Positions 46,287 to 58,000 of a DNA stretch of 64,000 nt are shown here, piece after piece. Source of the stretch: Kingdonia uniflora (lineage: Eukaryota > Streptophyta > Magnoliopsida > Ranunculales > Circaeasteraceae); assembly GCA_014058105.1 (NCBI GenBank), contig JACGCM010001620.1, forward strand, positions 1,755,779 to 1,819,778. Reading direction: 5' to 3'. Positions within the stretch are counted from its first letter, which is position 1, and every line of letters begins with the position of its first letter. Below the pieces are notes generated by a model that was given only the letters and a program-made list of their open reading frames with translations, made no database searches and was not told the DNA's origin. The position numbers and the translations under genes were made by a program.

Positions 46287-47682
46287 CTATTCTAATTTTA
46301 CTGCAAGGTTTGGAGGAAAATTCCTGAATTCTGCATGTGCGGAGTCTATTAAGACTTTTACCACGACAATTGAAGATGCCATTCCGAGTTTCTTTAGCTT
46401 TTGACGAATTCCTTGCTCGGTTTGAACTCGTCCAGGTGAGTATAGGATGGTTAATTCCTTTAATAATTTGGCATGCCCGAGCAAATACTTGATCAATTCA
46501 AAATTATTACCTCCATTGCCAAAAACATCTACTCTCGCCATCTTCAACTTATGAATAAACACATGGTTTAGAGACTGCCAATATTAACTTGACACAATGC
46601 CTGAAGCAAGTGCACTATTTGGCTGGGAAAGATAAAAAATAAGTAAAAATTAGTACATCATTTAATCAGCCAGAAATCAATATATAAGCTAAGAACCTAA
46701 ATGTGAGAGGATAAATTCACCTGCGTATCTTCTGCTGATTGCATAAAGAAAAGAGTTTCTAGATTAGGAGTTCTTAAGAGAAACAACCCAATTGCTTTGA
46801 CCTCGTTTTCCGAAAGAGCTGTATATACCTTCAAGTTCTCTAAATTACTAAGTGACATAGATAAATCATCTTTTAATTGCTCCGCAATAATCTGCATAAA
46901 TCAACATATCGATATTAGTATACATATTTTCAATTTTGCTAGGTCTAGCGGGTTGATTCAGGACCCTGGCAACAAACTTCCGGGTACCTTACCAACTGGG
47001 CTAGCATGCATTAGTCTTATTAGGATAATGTTCATTAAAAAACTTAAACAAATACGCAGAAAAAATAAAAAAGTTAAGAAAAATGCTCTTGTACCTTAGT
47101 AGACAAGCTGCATAAATGTAACACTTTGGCATGATTTAGACTCTGAAGAAGCCTAATTGTGGCATCATTGTTGTTATTCACATTCATATGATTGTATGGG
47201 TAATGGGGTTAAATTGTAATGAATGCAGCCTGAAGTGATGTCAACTTCTCCACCGAATAATGATCCACGAAACCAGTCCAGGTTAGAGTTTGAAGAGCAG
47301 GTGCACATGGCTTGAAAAATCTGTTACTAAGATAAGGATAAACCCAATTTACAACCAGGGTCTTTAACTTTCGACATATAATAGTGAGATTATTGAGACT
47401 ACTAGGTTTGGAATCTACTACCGTCAAATCTTCAAGCGTGTCAAGATCAATACCAAGGCCGGTGAACCCATAAAAGTTATTGAGGTTCAATGTTTTAAGG
47501 GAACTAAAGATGGAATGCTTACTTAGCATATTATCTAAAAGTCCCACAGATTCTAGTGATAACTCTTGTAGATTGGTGAAATCGACAGAAGAAGGCAATT
47601 TAAGATATTGTGGAACCGTAAACGTCAACTTAAGTACTCTTAAAGATGGAAGAGCATAAATATATCGTGGGAACGCAAAGGG

Positions 47683-48224
47683 TGTTGGCAATACAGGGTA
47701 GCTAATCCTAATCCCTCACCCCAAGAACGATAAACGAAAACGTTAATAAAAAATTATACGAAAGCAAGAACACAATAATTTACCCAGATGGGGGAAGTGG
47801 AAAACCCTTGCGGATAAAAAACCACTCCTCGCGAACAATTCACTAATCAAAGATCAAAGGTTACAATGATCTCTCCAAGCTTCTCAAGCTTTAATAGAGT
47901 CTCTCAAGCCCTAGGTTTCTGTAGAATTAAACTCACCAAGATAGGCTAACAAAATAACCTAAATTCCCTTTATATACTAGGGAACTAAAAATATAAGTAG
48001 AACGGATCTCGAGGCAAACCCAACGTCTTCGAATAGCATCCAAAGCAAACCTACACCAAGCTCATTTGAACGACTCCAAACTCATTCGAACGACTTTGTG
48101 ATAGTTGGTCTCCAGCCCTAAAAACATGACAACTCGTTCAAACGACATTCAAGCTCGTTCGAACGACTTCGACAATATCAATTTTCGACAATTCCATTCT
48201 TCACATTCGAGTTCACACCCAACA
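47683..48224 (-). repeat. 3' LTR of copia 47683-53715
   Basis: 542 bp. It lacks a roughly 40-bp block present in the other LTR (around 53590-53630). It contains CATTCGAACGAC words at 48060-48170. Confidence 0.9.
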
Positions 48225-50935
48225 ATCTCCCACTTGAAATTGAATCCCGTAACCCATCTCCAGATCTTCAAATGAATGTCTCGCACTACTTGGACCATCA
48301 ACACCATGAAGACCCACTTATGAAATTTCCCAATGTTCAACAAATCTCCCACTTGAAATTGGAAATGTGAGGTTCCCGTAACTTCACCCATCTTCAAAGT
48401 AACCACATTTTTAACCGTGTCAAACCGAACAAGAACTCTTCACGCCAAAAGCTACCGTACCACACAAAACCATGTGTTAATGTTTTGAATATTTTTCTCA
48501 ACAAAAACAATCAAGAACAACCCCTTGGAAACTTTTAAAGCCGCACTGTACTTATGCCTTTGCAATCAATGATGCAATTAACTATTGTCATATCGATACC
48601 CAAGAGGCTTCAGTATAACACCACGAAACTGTAGTCTTTTCAATATCACTAACGTACTTCGCCATCACAAGAAAACATAACCCTGCAAGCCGAACAAGAA
48701 ACGCTCATAGCTATGAGCTACAACCGAGTCTTCTTCAAATACATAATATTCATTATCAACATCTTACAGCTCCCACTTCATGAGAAAACTATGGTCTCAT
48801 GTAAACAATGACATACATTAGTAAACAAATCATCAATGAGTTTAGACATACCTCAATCTACACTCATATCGCATTTTATAGCCAAACAAACACGTGTCTC
48901 AAGCCCGAAGTTTCAACAAATGGTACGCTACCAAATAACACTCTTAACCAGTCTCAATGTACTATGTCATTATCAACTTCTGCTTTACGTTCTTCCTATT
49001 GAACTATACCATATGCCAATGATTAGCCAATCCATTGCTCCAACCCTTTATTGAGATAACCGTTCCCATGACTCTTTAATCTCACCTATGCTAGAACTTG
49101 CATGCGCAACTAGCATATCATCCATACTCTAAGAATAGATGATCCACAAGTTCTTAAAACTTATAACATTAACAATGGTCTCTGTGGTATTTCAAAAAAT
49201 CCACAAATGCTATAAACATATCCAACATTGATCCCCATCGTTTCGGTGTATATCTCGAATACGCATATGAATCTCTCATGTATGAGCCTCCATAATACAA
49301 CTTCACCCAGTAACTATGTATCCATGTAGCCGACTTACATACCCATCTTCAATAAGATCAATCATGAAGAATTTTATTCCTTATCAAGAATCACTCAATT
49401 CAGAAAAAAACAAAGCCACCACAAAACAACTAGCTTCATAACCGGTAAACCAAAACATCTTGACATAACCACCTGTTTCTTCTTGAAAGTACTTTACCAC
49501 AAGTTTTACCTTGAACCGCTTGAACAAACTTGTTCTCGTTTAACCTGTAAACCAACTTGTGAATTAAAGAGTTTTACCATCGGTAATAAGATTACGTCTT
49601 ATACCCAATTTGACGATTGAGATCCAATCTCATCATCATCCGTGACAAGCTCCCACTTGCCTATGACCTCACCTTGTAAAGCCACCTTGTAGTCATCACC
49701 AATATCGGCTAGCCACAAACAATGTCAAAAGTAATAATAACGGGCCATAGGTCTCGAAACCTTGGTTCTTCTTTTCATTATAATCGGAGCAGTTACGGTT
49801 CTCGTTGGACCTTTTTAACCAATGGTTCTAACACTATCTCTACAGAGATTTTTATATACTCACATGACCCCGATATATCCACTTTTTTGGTCCACTTATC
49901 CATGTCTTCTCAAAAGACACCATCATTGGATATCACATCAATAAGTTCGATAATTTTCTGATTCTTCGCATCACAAGATCGGTCACCAAAATCATCACAA
50001 ACATATCCAATGAACATGCAAAAATTAGACATATAATCCAGTAATGATCTACTACTAGAATAGACAAAAAAGTATAAATTATTACATCCTTTTTCATCCA
50101 AGTGATCTCTTCTAATAGTCTAAGATCCAATGCATACCAAGACTCTATATCAACCGCCCAAACTACCGAATCTGCCCAAAACTGCTTTGGCAACTCGATG
50201 AAACATTTCATACTTTGCCCCCTTTCAGTAATCTCACGAACCACACTTTCAGCCATACCAAACTCTCGTGGTATTATTGGGATAATCTCAAGCCTTACAA
50301 TCCCAATAGATGTTTTATCAATAACAAACTCATCACAGTAAAATTGATCACCATCACTGTTAGACCCAAGACGCTTTAACATTGAACCCATCTCAATCTC
50401 AACCCAAGCTTTTCATCTAGCGAAGACATCAAACCAATCTGTTTTATTTTTCAAGAAATGTATACCAAGCTCTCGTGTGGAAACACCAATGAAAACAACA
50501 AAACCATGAAATCTTTCGTTGGAATTAACTTTAGTCGGTTCCCATACATTATTGTATAAGTGGTTCGATCCCATATTCAATTTTCTTCTCTTTCTAAGAA
50601 ACCCAACTTTCTTTTGCTTCACTAAGACAACATCTTCACAAAAGAACAAATCTATTGATTTTAACTTGTCAAGTATTCTACTCGGGAATAATGCTTTTAT
50701 CTAGATGCTCACGTGACCAAGTTTCTCATGCCATGCTCTAGAGTCCACCATCGAAGTAACAACACTAATAATCTCATTATTAGTATTACATGTCTCTAAG
50801 TATGCATCTTGTCTTTTGTCCCAAGCTAAAGCAATAGTCTCCTTCATGATCTCAAAAGCATCATCGTCGAAGGTAGCCAAAAGACCCAAGTCCGATAGTT
50901 GGATTGAAAACATATTTCTAGCCATACTAGGCACA
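48225..50935 (-). pseudogene. copia pol remnant (integrase side)
   Basis: Minus strand from 50935: a GAG-pre-integrase block (MARNMFSIQLSDLGLLATF ... AWHEKLGHVSI), FFCEDVVLVKQKKVGF, GFVVFIGVSTRELGIHF, KNKTDWFDVFAR, then KQFWADSVVWAVD and MFIGYVCDDFGDRSCD (shifted frame). RT and RNase H blocks could not be read below about 49900, where stops are frequent. Inactive. Confidence 0.7.
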
Positions 50936-52171
50936 TGATGAGTGCGTAATTATGACATTTTTTATATACCCGAAAATGTATTTTAGTCGTCCATTATATT
51001 TAATTTTGGGTACTTATGTACGTTTGTTTGATTGCAGCTATTGGAGATGGATATTTGAGACCAAGCTCTTAAAGTCAAGTAAAAGTGTCCCCAGCACTTC
51101 ATAGCACAAAAAGTCAAAGACACAATATATTTGGTCTCAAGATTGAAGAAATATATACACAAATATTCTTAGAGAATAAGATCAAATAATATATTACATC
51201 CAAGATCCTAGAAAATATTTTATATTGAAGATATATGCAAGAGTTTCCATGAAGAAAATTTTTTATATCACTTAAGGGAATTATATGCAAGAATCTTAGG
51301 AGATTGGTTCTAAAATTAGAACATATTATTGTGAAAATATTCTTTACAATTTAATGTATAGTTTTTAAATTTGGGTTCATTCTCCTATAAAAGGAACCCT
51401 CCCCCCATTGTAATGGGGCATCTCATATTGGAGCAAGTTTAAAAGAAATAAAGTCTTAGTTTTATTTAATTGTCTTTTTTTTTCTTTCTTTTTTTTGTAA
51501 ATAATTAGTTATTAATGCGATGATGTCCGAGATGAGCGGCTAATCTTCTAGCTAAGGCTAGGATGAGGCCTCTTATTGGATGAGCAATAGTTGGTATTAA
51601 TTAGGTTCTAATTAGTTTTCTCTTAGTACTTCATGATTGATAAGTTAGTGCATCATATCGAAGGCTTGACCATAGCTTCGGTTTGTTATACCATAACTTT
51701 GAATACAAACAAGTACTACTAACTGTAGACTTGATTTGGAGATCTAAACAAGAGGAAACACTAGATAACTCACTCAAGCCTAGCCATGGTTGAGTTGATA
51801 ATTCTCTAAAATACTTTCACTTAAAAGTATAACAACTAAATGCTTGACCATAAATTTAGTAGTTTATTTTACAACATCGTATGTGTCTTAACACAAACAT
51901 ATGATGGGTGAAGATATTATGATCTAGTTGAATATTGATTAATGCTTTGAAAGGAAGAGGCCAAGTCCGAACCTTAGCTCTCTCTCATTAAGTTTTATAA
52001 TTAGTTTTTACTTCTTCTTCGTAGATTTATCTCTTATAAAATCGTAATTCGGTCTAGAAAGTATTTATTTTCTCAAACCTCCCTATGGATTCAATCCCAC
52101 TCATCCGTGCTACAATTTGGCAACCGTACTTTGAGTGGGTATTTTGCTAAAGGCCTAAAAACCTCTTATCA
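50936..52171 (+). mobile_element. Nested solo LTR inside the copia
   Basis: About 1.24 kb from TGATGAGTGCGTAATTATGA to CTCTTATCA, with CTCCTATAAAAGGAACCC (promoter-like) near 51390. The flanks GCACA (50931-50935) and ACACA (52172-52176) match in four of five bases. Removing it joins the copia frame (host-side VKFRHGVICVP with SMARNMFSI). The style resembles large gypsy LTRs (Tat/Athila type). Orientation is inferred from the TATAAAAGG box. Confidence 0.7.
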
Positions 52172-52223
52172 ACACATATTACACCATGTCTGAACTTAAC
52201 AAATTATCATTTGCTAATAAAAT

Positions 52224-53090
52224 TCAAACATCTCCATTATCTACTATGTGATAACATTCATCATAGCTAGACAATTGACTTTTAACCGACGTAATTTCTA
52301 ATGGAGCAACCAAGTCTAACCTTGACTTTTTACAAACACCATAAAACAACCACCATGACTTATCCCGAGTACCATGAATAACATTACATAGTTTACCCTG
52401 AATATCACAAGTCATATCAACCAAATCATTAGAAATAAGATTGGAGGCACTGTCGGAATTTTTACCTTCCTCGGAGAAAGTCACCGAACGTCTCTTTACA
52501 TATCTTCTCTTATTTGTTGATCTACAATCTTCCTTCTTATGACCAACTTTACCGCAATTCCAACAAATATCTTGTTGATTGCAATTCCATACCTTAATGC
52601 GCCTTTTGCTTCCATTCTTAATATGTAAAGCTCTCTTTCCTCTAACTTTAACATCCGAGTAATTACCCGATGTTAACAACGAAGCTCCTAGAGGTATTAC
52701 GGGAGAATCATCACCAAAGATTTTAACCACGTCGCTGAAAGTAACCCGCTTCCGTGAATCTGAAACATTTGTAACACACTTCTGAGAATTTAAATCACTT
52801 GAAGTTGATTCAAACATCTTTGATAGTTTGTCCATCATCTCTAACACGGTACTCACTTTAGGCAATTTAGAAGAAATAAAACTTGAGAGTGTTGAACAAA
52901 CTTTACCAAGAACATTTTGATCTAAAAGCTCACACTCCAAATAATCTATATCAGCTGGCTTCGTCGAAATTGCCCCTAAAAGAAAATCACAATCCTCCGC
53001 ATATAGAAAATCCTTTACTTGCATATTCCAAATCCCAAGGTTCAATCCATTGAATTCATCGATTTCTAATTTTTTTATATCGGCTATCAT
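52224..53090 (-). CDS. copia Gag-like protein, open frame
   Basis: Start chosen at 53090 (MIADIKKLEIDEFNGLNLGI), 288 codons, with no stop until 52224. The N-terminal half has the copia gag fold pattern (NGLNLGIWNMQVKDFL, LEMMDKLSKMFES). The C-terminal half has a CCHC knuckle, CWNCGKVGHKKEDC, in a Lys/Arg-rich context. No protease motif follows; the frame ends at 52224 next to the nested LTR. In the family Gag packages the element RNA. The open frame may be chance survival, since the element is otherwise broken. Confidence 0.75.
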   Translation of the reverse strand: MIADIKKLEIDEFNGLNLGIWNMQVKDFLYAEDCDFLLGAISTKPADIDYLECELLDQNVLGKVCSTLSSFISSKLPKVSTVLEMMDKLSKMFESTSSDLNSQKCVTNVSDSRKRVTFSDVVKIFGDDSPVIPLGASLLTSGNYSDVKVRGKRALHIKNGSKRRIKVWNCNQQDICWNCGKVGHKKEDCRSTNKRRYVKRRSVTFSEEGKNSDSASNLISNDLVDMTCDIQGKLCNVIHGTRDKSWWLFYGVCKKSRLDLVAPLEITSVKSQLSSYDECYHIVDNGDV

Positions 53091-53130
53091 TGTAATTATA
53101 CAAGCCCTAACCTTGCGCTCTGATACTAGT

Positions 53131-53715
53131 TGCTGGGAATACAGGGTAGCTAATCCTAATCCCTCGCCCCAAGAACGATAAACGGAAATGCCAATTACGA
53201 AAGTAAGAACACAATAATTTACCCGGAGGAGGAAATTGGAAAACCCTTGCGGATAAAAAACTACTCCCCACGAACAATTCACTAATCAAAGATCAAAGAT
53301 TACACCGATCTCTCCAAGCTTCTCAAGCTTTAATGGAGTCTCTTAAACCCTAAGTTTCTCTAGAATTAAACTCACCAAGATAGGTTAACAAAATAATCTA
53401 AGTCCCATTTATATACTAGGGAACTAAAAATATAAGTAGAACGAATCTCGAGGCAAACCTAAGGTCTCCGAATAACATCCAAAGTATACCTACCCCAAGC
53501 TTATTCGAACGACTCCAAGCTCATTCAAACGACTTTGCGATAGTTGGTCTCCAGCCCTAGAAACATGATAACTCATTCGAACGACTTTGACGAACAAAGT
53601 TCAAAATTGTGAAAAATAGAGTTCTCATTCAAACAACATCCAAGCTCGTTTGAACAACTTCGACAATATCAATCTTCGACAATTATATTCTTTACATTCA
53701 AGTTCACACCCAACA
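53131..53715 (-). repeat. 5' LTR of copia 47683-53715
   Basis: 585 bp, matching 47683-48224; adjoining primer-binding site at about 53118-53130. Confidence 0.9.
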
Positions 53716-54131
53716 ATGGGGAACGTTTCATCTGGAACGATATCGATGATGAGTTCTTGAACGTTGCAATGCACTGCGCCAATGAGCCATAAATTTAAAT
53801 CTTGTAAATGATCTTTGGTTTAAGTATGGCACTTAATGTTTAACCTCTGTATCTCTGACTCACGAAACATAAAGACACTCGTAAGAGATGACATAAATTG
53901 CAAGAACTTATCGACAACACACATCCACGTGCCATCATCTGGATATGCTGAATCTGGTAGGAGTGTGTTAGTTGGAGCCTCTTCATCAACGTCGATGTTT
54001 AGGTAAGGGGTATCGTAACACAACTTTTCCCATTTTTTTGTAGATTTACTCAATATAGTAATATCTTTGAACTGCATGAGCGAGGAAATATGATATATAA
54101 TGTGGTCAGGGAGATCGGTAATTGAGAGTTA

Positions 54132-54569
54132 ATGAATACATAATTTCTTCATCAATTTCATTTTGATGGAAGGCCAAACACAAAGGAATATGCTTAGAAG
54201 CCAAATACCAGCTAGAAAAAGCTTTACCAGCCGAAGGATGCTTTGATACAACTACGAGACTAGAACAAGTTCCAAGAGAAAAACTTCTGAATATTGCTAA
54301 GAAATCATCTTGGCTGGGTTTATATAAGGTTAACATTTGATTTATAGAGGGATTAGTAGTTGTTATAACTTTGAATCGTAGAAGGACTACTATTTTCCCT
54401 CTCCTACTATTATTGGTCTTTTACTATTTTTGTTGTTTAAAGCTGTAAAAGGGAAGTTTCCTGGAAAATTTTCTCAACTTCTAATTTAGGTAAATCGGTA
54501 AGTTGTTTTTCCTTCCTTCTATAAGCACCGCTGCTAAGCGTCCGCTATATCTCAGGAGACCCTCGACAT
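54132..54569. other. Region upstream of the F-box pseudogene
   Basis: Would hold the promoter of the F-box gene (-). One 76-codon minus frame (54336-54106) overlaps the F-box in another frame. It may be the displaced N terminus or a shadow. Confidence 0.4.
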
Positions 54570-54574
54570 GGACC

Positions 54575-54723
54575 TATTAGCAAGGCTATTTTATATTATT
54601 TTAGTCCCACATTGGTTATTTATAAAAGTAGTTTACTATCTCTCTTTTATATATAGAGAGTATGATGTTACCTAATTATTCAAATCAATAATAATATTTT
54701 TCTCTCTCTATTCTATTTTTACA
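54575..54723 (+). repeat. 5' LTR (149 bp)
   Basis: TATTAGCAAGGC to TTTTTACA; TATATATAGAGAG promoter-like stretch at about 54649. Confidence 0.95.
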
Positions 54724-55038
54724 TGGTGTCAGAGCGAGTTACCCTCATTCAACACCCTCGCTGATCGAACTCAACGGTGAGTTCGTTGGGAGGTCGAGCC
54801 CCAAATTTTATTTTTTAGGTTTACAATTTTCGCTCATGTTGGTCTGATTCATGCCGCCGCTCTCTCTCTCCTCTATTTTGATGAAAGATAATTATCACTG
54901 TCTCTCTGGTAGCGTTGTTCTGATCGCAACCTAAGCTTCTATAATTTTTTTTTTACTTTTTTGGATCCGGTCTTGAGATGCGATTGATGCTGATCTGAAT
55001 CTCAGATCTATTTGGTTTATTTGAGGTAATCAATTACG

Positions 55039-58000
55039 ATGTCTATCGGTGACGAATCAAGTTTGAGTTTGACGATTTCTTCGATTGGAACGAGTGATGA
55101 TGTCCAGTCCTTCAACTCTGTTCATGATAATCCAAATCTGAAGATTACCTCACAACTATTAGATGGCTTAAATTATTTTTGATGGGCACAATCCATGAAA
55201 TTATTTGTTGGTGGTCGTTGAAAGATAGGGTTTCTTCTTGGCACAGAAAAAGAACTTGCATAATCAGATCCAAATTATGCAAAGTAGTTCTCGGATGATT
55301 CGAAGGTAAGAACTTGGTTAATTAATTTTATGCAGTCGAAAATCTCCGTTGGATACTTATTCACAAATAATGCACATCTGATTCGGGAATCACTTCGTAA
55401 GGTATATTCGCAACGAGAAAATAATGCTAGGATTTTTCAACATTCCAATGAGAATGTGAATTTTAAATATGGTACTCAAACTTTGGGGATGTATTATGCG
55501 AGACTTCGATCGAGTTGGGAAGAATTATCTTATTATGATAGCTTCATCGAGTGGCTAGCTAGCGCACCAAGTTAAAATGTTCCTATTCCACCTACAGTAG
55601 CAGAGATTTATGCAAAGATTGTGGAGAAGACTCAGGTGCTTTAGTTTCTTACGGGGATCAATCCAGACTTTGAGTTTGCATGAGTTCATCTACTTGACAA
55701 GACTCATTTCCCAACTCTTGAATAGGCACACGCATATTGTCTCTCCGATCAGAGTCGTCGGACACCTATGCCTCCTATCTCCAGGATCCCTTCTGAGATT
55801 TTTACTATGGCTGTTCGTTATGCTTATCCGGCACCATCGTCAGTTCCTTCACAAACTTCACATACATCATCACCTAGCCTTTCTCTATTACCAACGACTT
55901 CCAGTAACTCTCGCCACTCGAGAAAGAAGTATGATTATTGTGGTAAGTGGGGATATCTAATGGCAACTTGTCATGCTTTACATAGTCGTCTTACTGGTTA
56001 TCAACCCCGCCCATCTCAGTCCTCAGCACACTTATCTGTCGACCCTAGTGTACCAGATTCTTTAGCCTTTAGTCCTCTATCTCAGGATACAATCAATAGG
56101 TTCTAACAACTTCTCTCTATGTCTTTCCACATCGGCAGCTTCTCATGTAGGTAGCTTCGCATCTACAAATAGTGTTTCTGCATTTCCAACTTTGCCTTGG
56201 ATTGTTGACTCGGGTACAACCGATAATATGACTAGTATGTCTTCTATTTTCTGGTCTTATGCTTCAAGTTTATGGCGACAGACTGTTCGTCTCGCCAATG
56301 AAAATGAGACTCTTATTACAGGGAAATGTTATATCCCCATTACAGATTCCCTTTCTTTACCTGAGTCCTTCATGTCCCTCAGTTGGATACTAATCTTTTT
56401 TCTGTTAGTAAAATTACCAGAAATAAAAATTGTAGTATAACCTTCTTTATTGATTATGTTATTTTTTAGGATCTGGTGTCACGGAAGATGATTGGCAGTG
56501 GACGTGAAGAGGGTAGTCTTTATTTTATGAATGGACGTTTCTCTTCCATTTCTCCTCAAGATCTTTAGTTAAAATCTATGTCTAGTAGTGAAAATATAAA
56601 GCAGGTGCTACGTTGGCATCACCGCTTAGGTCATATTTCCTTTGAGCATCTACGTTATTTGTTTTCATCTTTCATTTCTAAAGTATCCATATCTGACTTA
56701 TCCTGTGAGATGTGTGAACTAGCTAAACATCGTTGTAGCACGTATTCGTTAAGTATTAATAAAACTTCTTCTTATTTTAATATTGTGCATTCGAATGTTT
56801 AGGCTCCTGCCCCAATTACCTCTAGTTTAGGATTTTATTATTTTGTGTTGTTCATTGACAATTTTTTGAGGTGTACTTGGGTTTATTTGATGAAATCCAA
56901 AGATGAGGTCTCCTCTATTTTCCAGACATTCACCACAATGGTTCATACTCAGTTTGGGAAAACTATTAAAGTTTTTTGTTCTGATCAAGGTGGAGAATTT
57001 ATGTCCCAAGGTCTTCGTAAATTCTGTAATGTTAATGACATTGAGCATTAAACCTCTAATACGAAAACTCTGCAGTAAAATGGTAAATCGGAAAGGAAAA
57101 ATTATCATATTCTTGATCTTGATCTTGCCCGTGCCATGTCAATTGGCATGAATGTCCCCTCTTATTTTTGATCTGACGCTGTTCTTACGGCAGTGTTTCT
57201 TATCAACTGGTCTCCGTCACGAGTTCTTGGTTTTCGCACCCCGTATTCTATTCTTTATCCTGATCGTTCCATTTTTCAGATTCTACCTCATGTTTTTGGG
57301 TGTGTATGTTTCGTCCAAGTCATTGGGTCAGCCTCTAAACTAGATCCTTATACCTTGAAATGTGTATTCCTGGGTTACTCTCATGCTCAGATGGGTTATA
57401 GGTGCTTCTATCCCTCATCTCGTCGTTATTTCACCTCTATGGATGTTACTTTCTTTGAACATGCTCCATTCTTTACGGGCGGTTTTATCTCTTAGGGGAA
57501 GTGTTTTCCAGTTCATCCTCTTCATTTAGAAGATTTATCTTCTCTTCCTTCAGATCCACTTCCGTTGAGTGTTCCTTATGTGTCTGCAATCCCACCTTTA
57601 GTTTCACCTTCAGTTTTATGTCCTTTACAGGTTTATACTCAATGACATCCAGGATGTTAGACTTTTACACCAGACTGCCAAGCATCTTCTGTAGTTCTAG
57701 GTCTGCCACCTGCCATCGATTCAACTTTATCAAGTATCAAGCCTTCTCCCACCACTTCTATACCAGTTACTACTGATGATGATTCACCTATTTCTCATAG
57801 TGATGATGACAGACCAATTACTATTCGGATAGTGAAGCGCAATACAGGGAAGCCTGATAGATATTTAGATACATCGGTTTATTCTATCGTTGATTATACT
57901 TCAGATCATCATTTATATAGATTTTCCAGCTTCTCTATTTTTGGTTGATATACCACGTACAGTGGCAGATGCGTTAGCTAAACCTCATTGGAAGGCTGCG

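Larger units (their letters stand above)
47683..53715 (-). mobile_element. Ty1-copia element inserted in the F-box gene exon
   Basis: LTRs are 47683-48224 and 53131-53715, TGTTGGGTGTGAAC...CA in element sense. Next to the 5' LTR lies AGTATCAGAGCGC (primer site). Next to the 3' LTR lies CAAGTGGGAGAT (polypurine tract). The 5-bp flanks AAGGG (47678-47682) and ATGGG (53716-53720) differ at one base, consistent with an aged target duplication. Gag is open, pol is decayed, and a second LTR is nested at 50936-52171. Confidence 0.9.
46287..54128 (-). pseudogene. F-box/LRR/FBD gene interrupted by a copia element
   Basis: Minus strand. The F-box region 54128-53716 has TDLPDHIIYHISS and ILSKSTKKWEKLC and continues as WMCVVDKFLQFMSSL. 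It has no in-frame ATG before the F-box (a TAA precedes it at about 54129-54131) and a TAA at about 53820-53822. The exon resumes after the copia at 47682-47095: FAFPRYIYALPSLRVLKLTF, FTNLQELSLESVGLLDN, CAPALQTLTWTGFVDHY and, after an in-frame stop, RLLQSLNHAKVLHLCSLSTK. Exon 2 is 46891-46721 (SNLENLKVYTALSENEVKAI). Exon 3 is 46574-46287 with the FBD core (ELIKYLLGHAKLLKELTILY). Splices are phase 0 with GTAC/GTGA donors and GCAG acceptors. Removing the copia plus one target copy restores the frame at the insertion. F-box/FBD proteins are predicted SCF adaptors. Confidence 0.82.
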
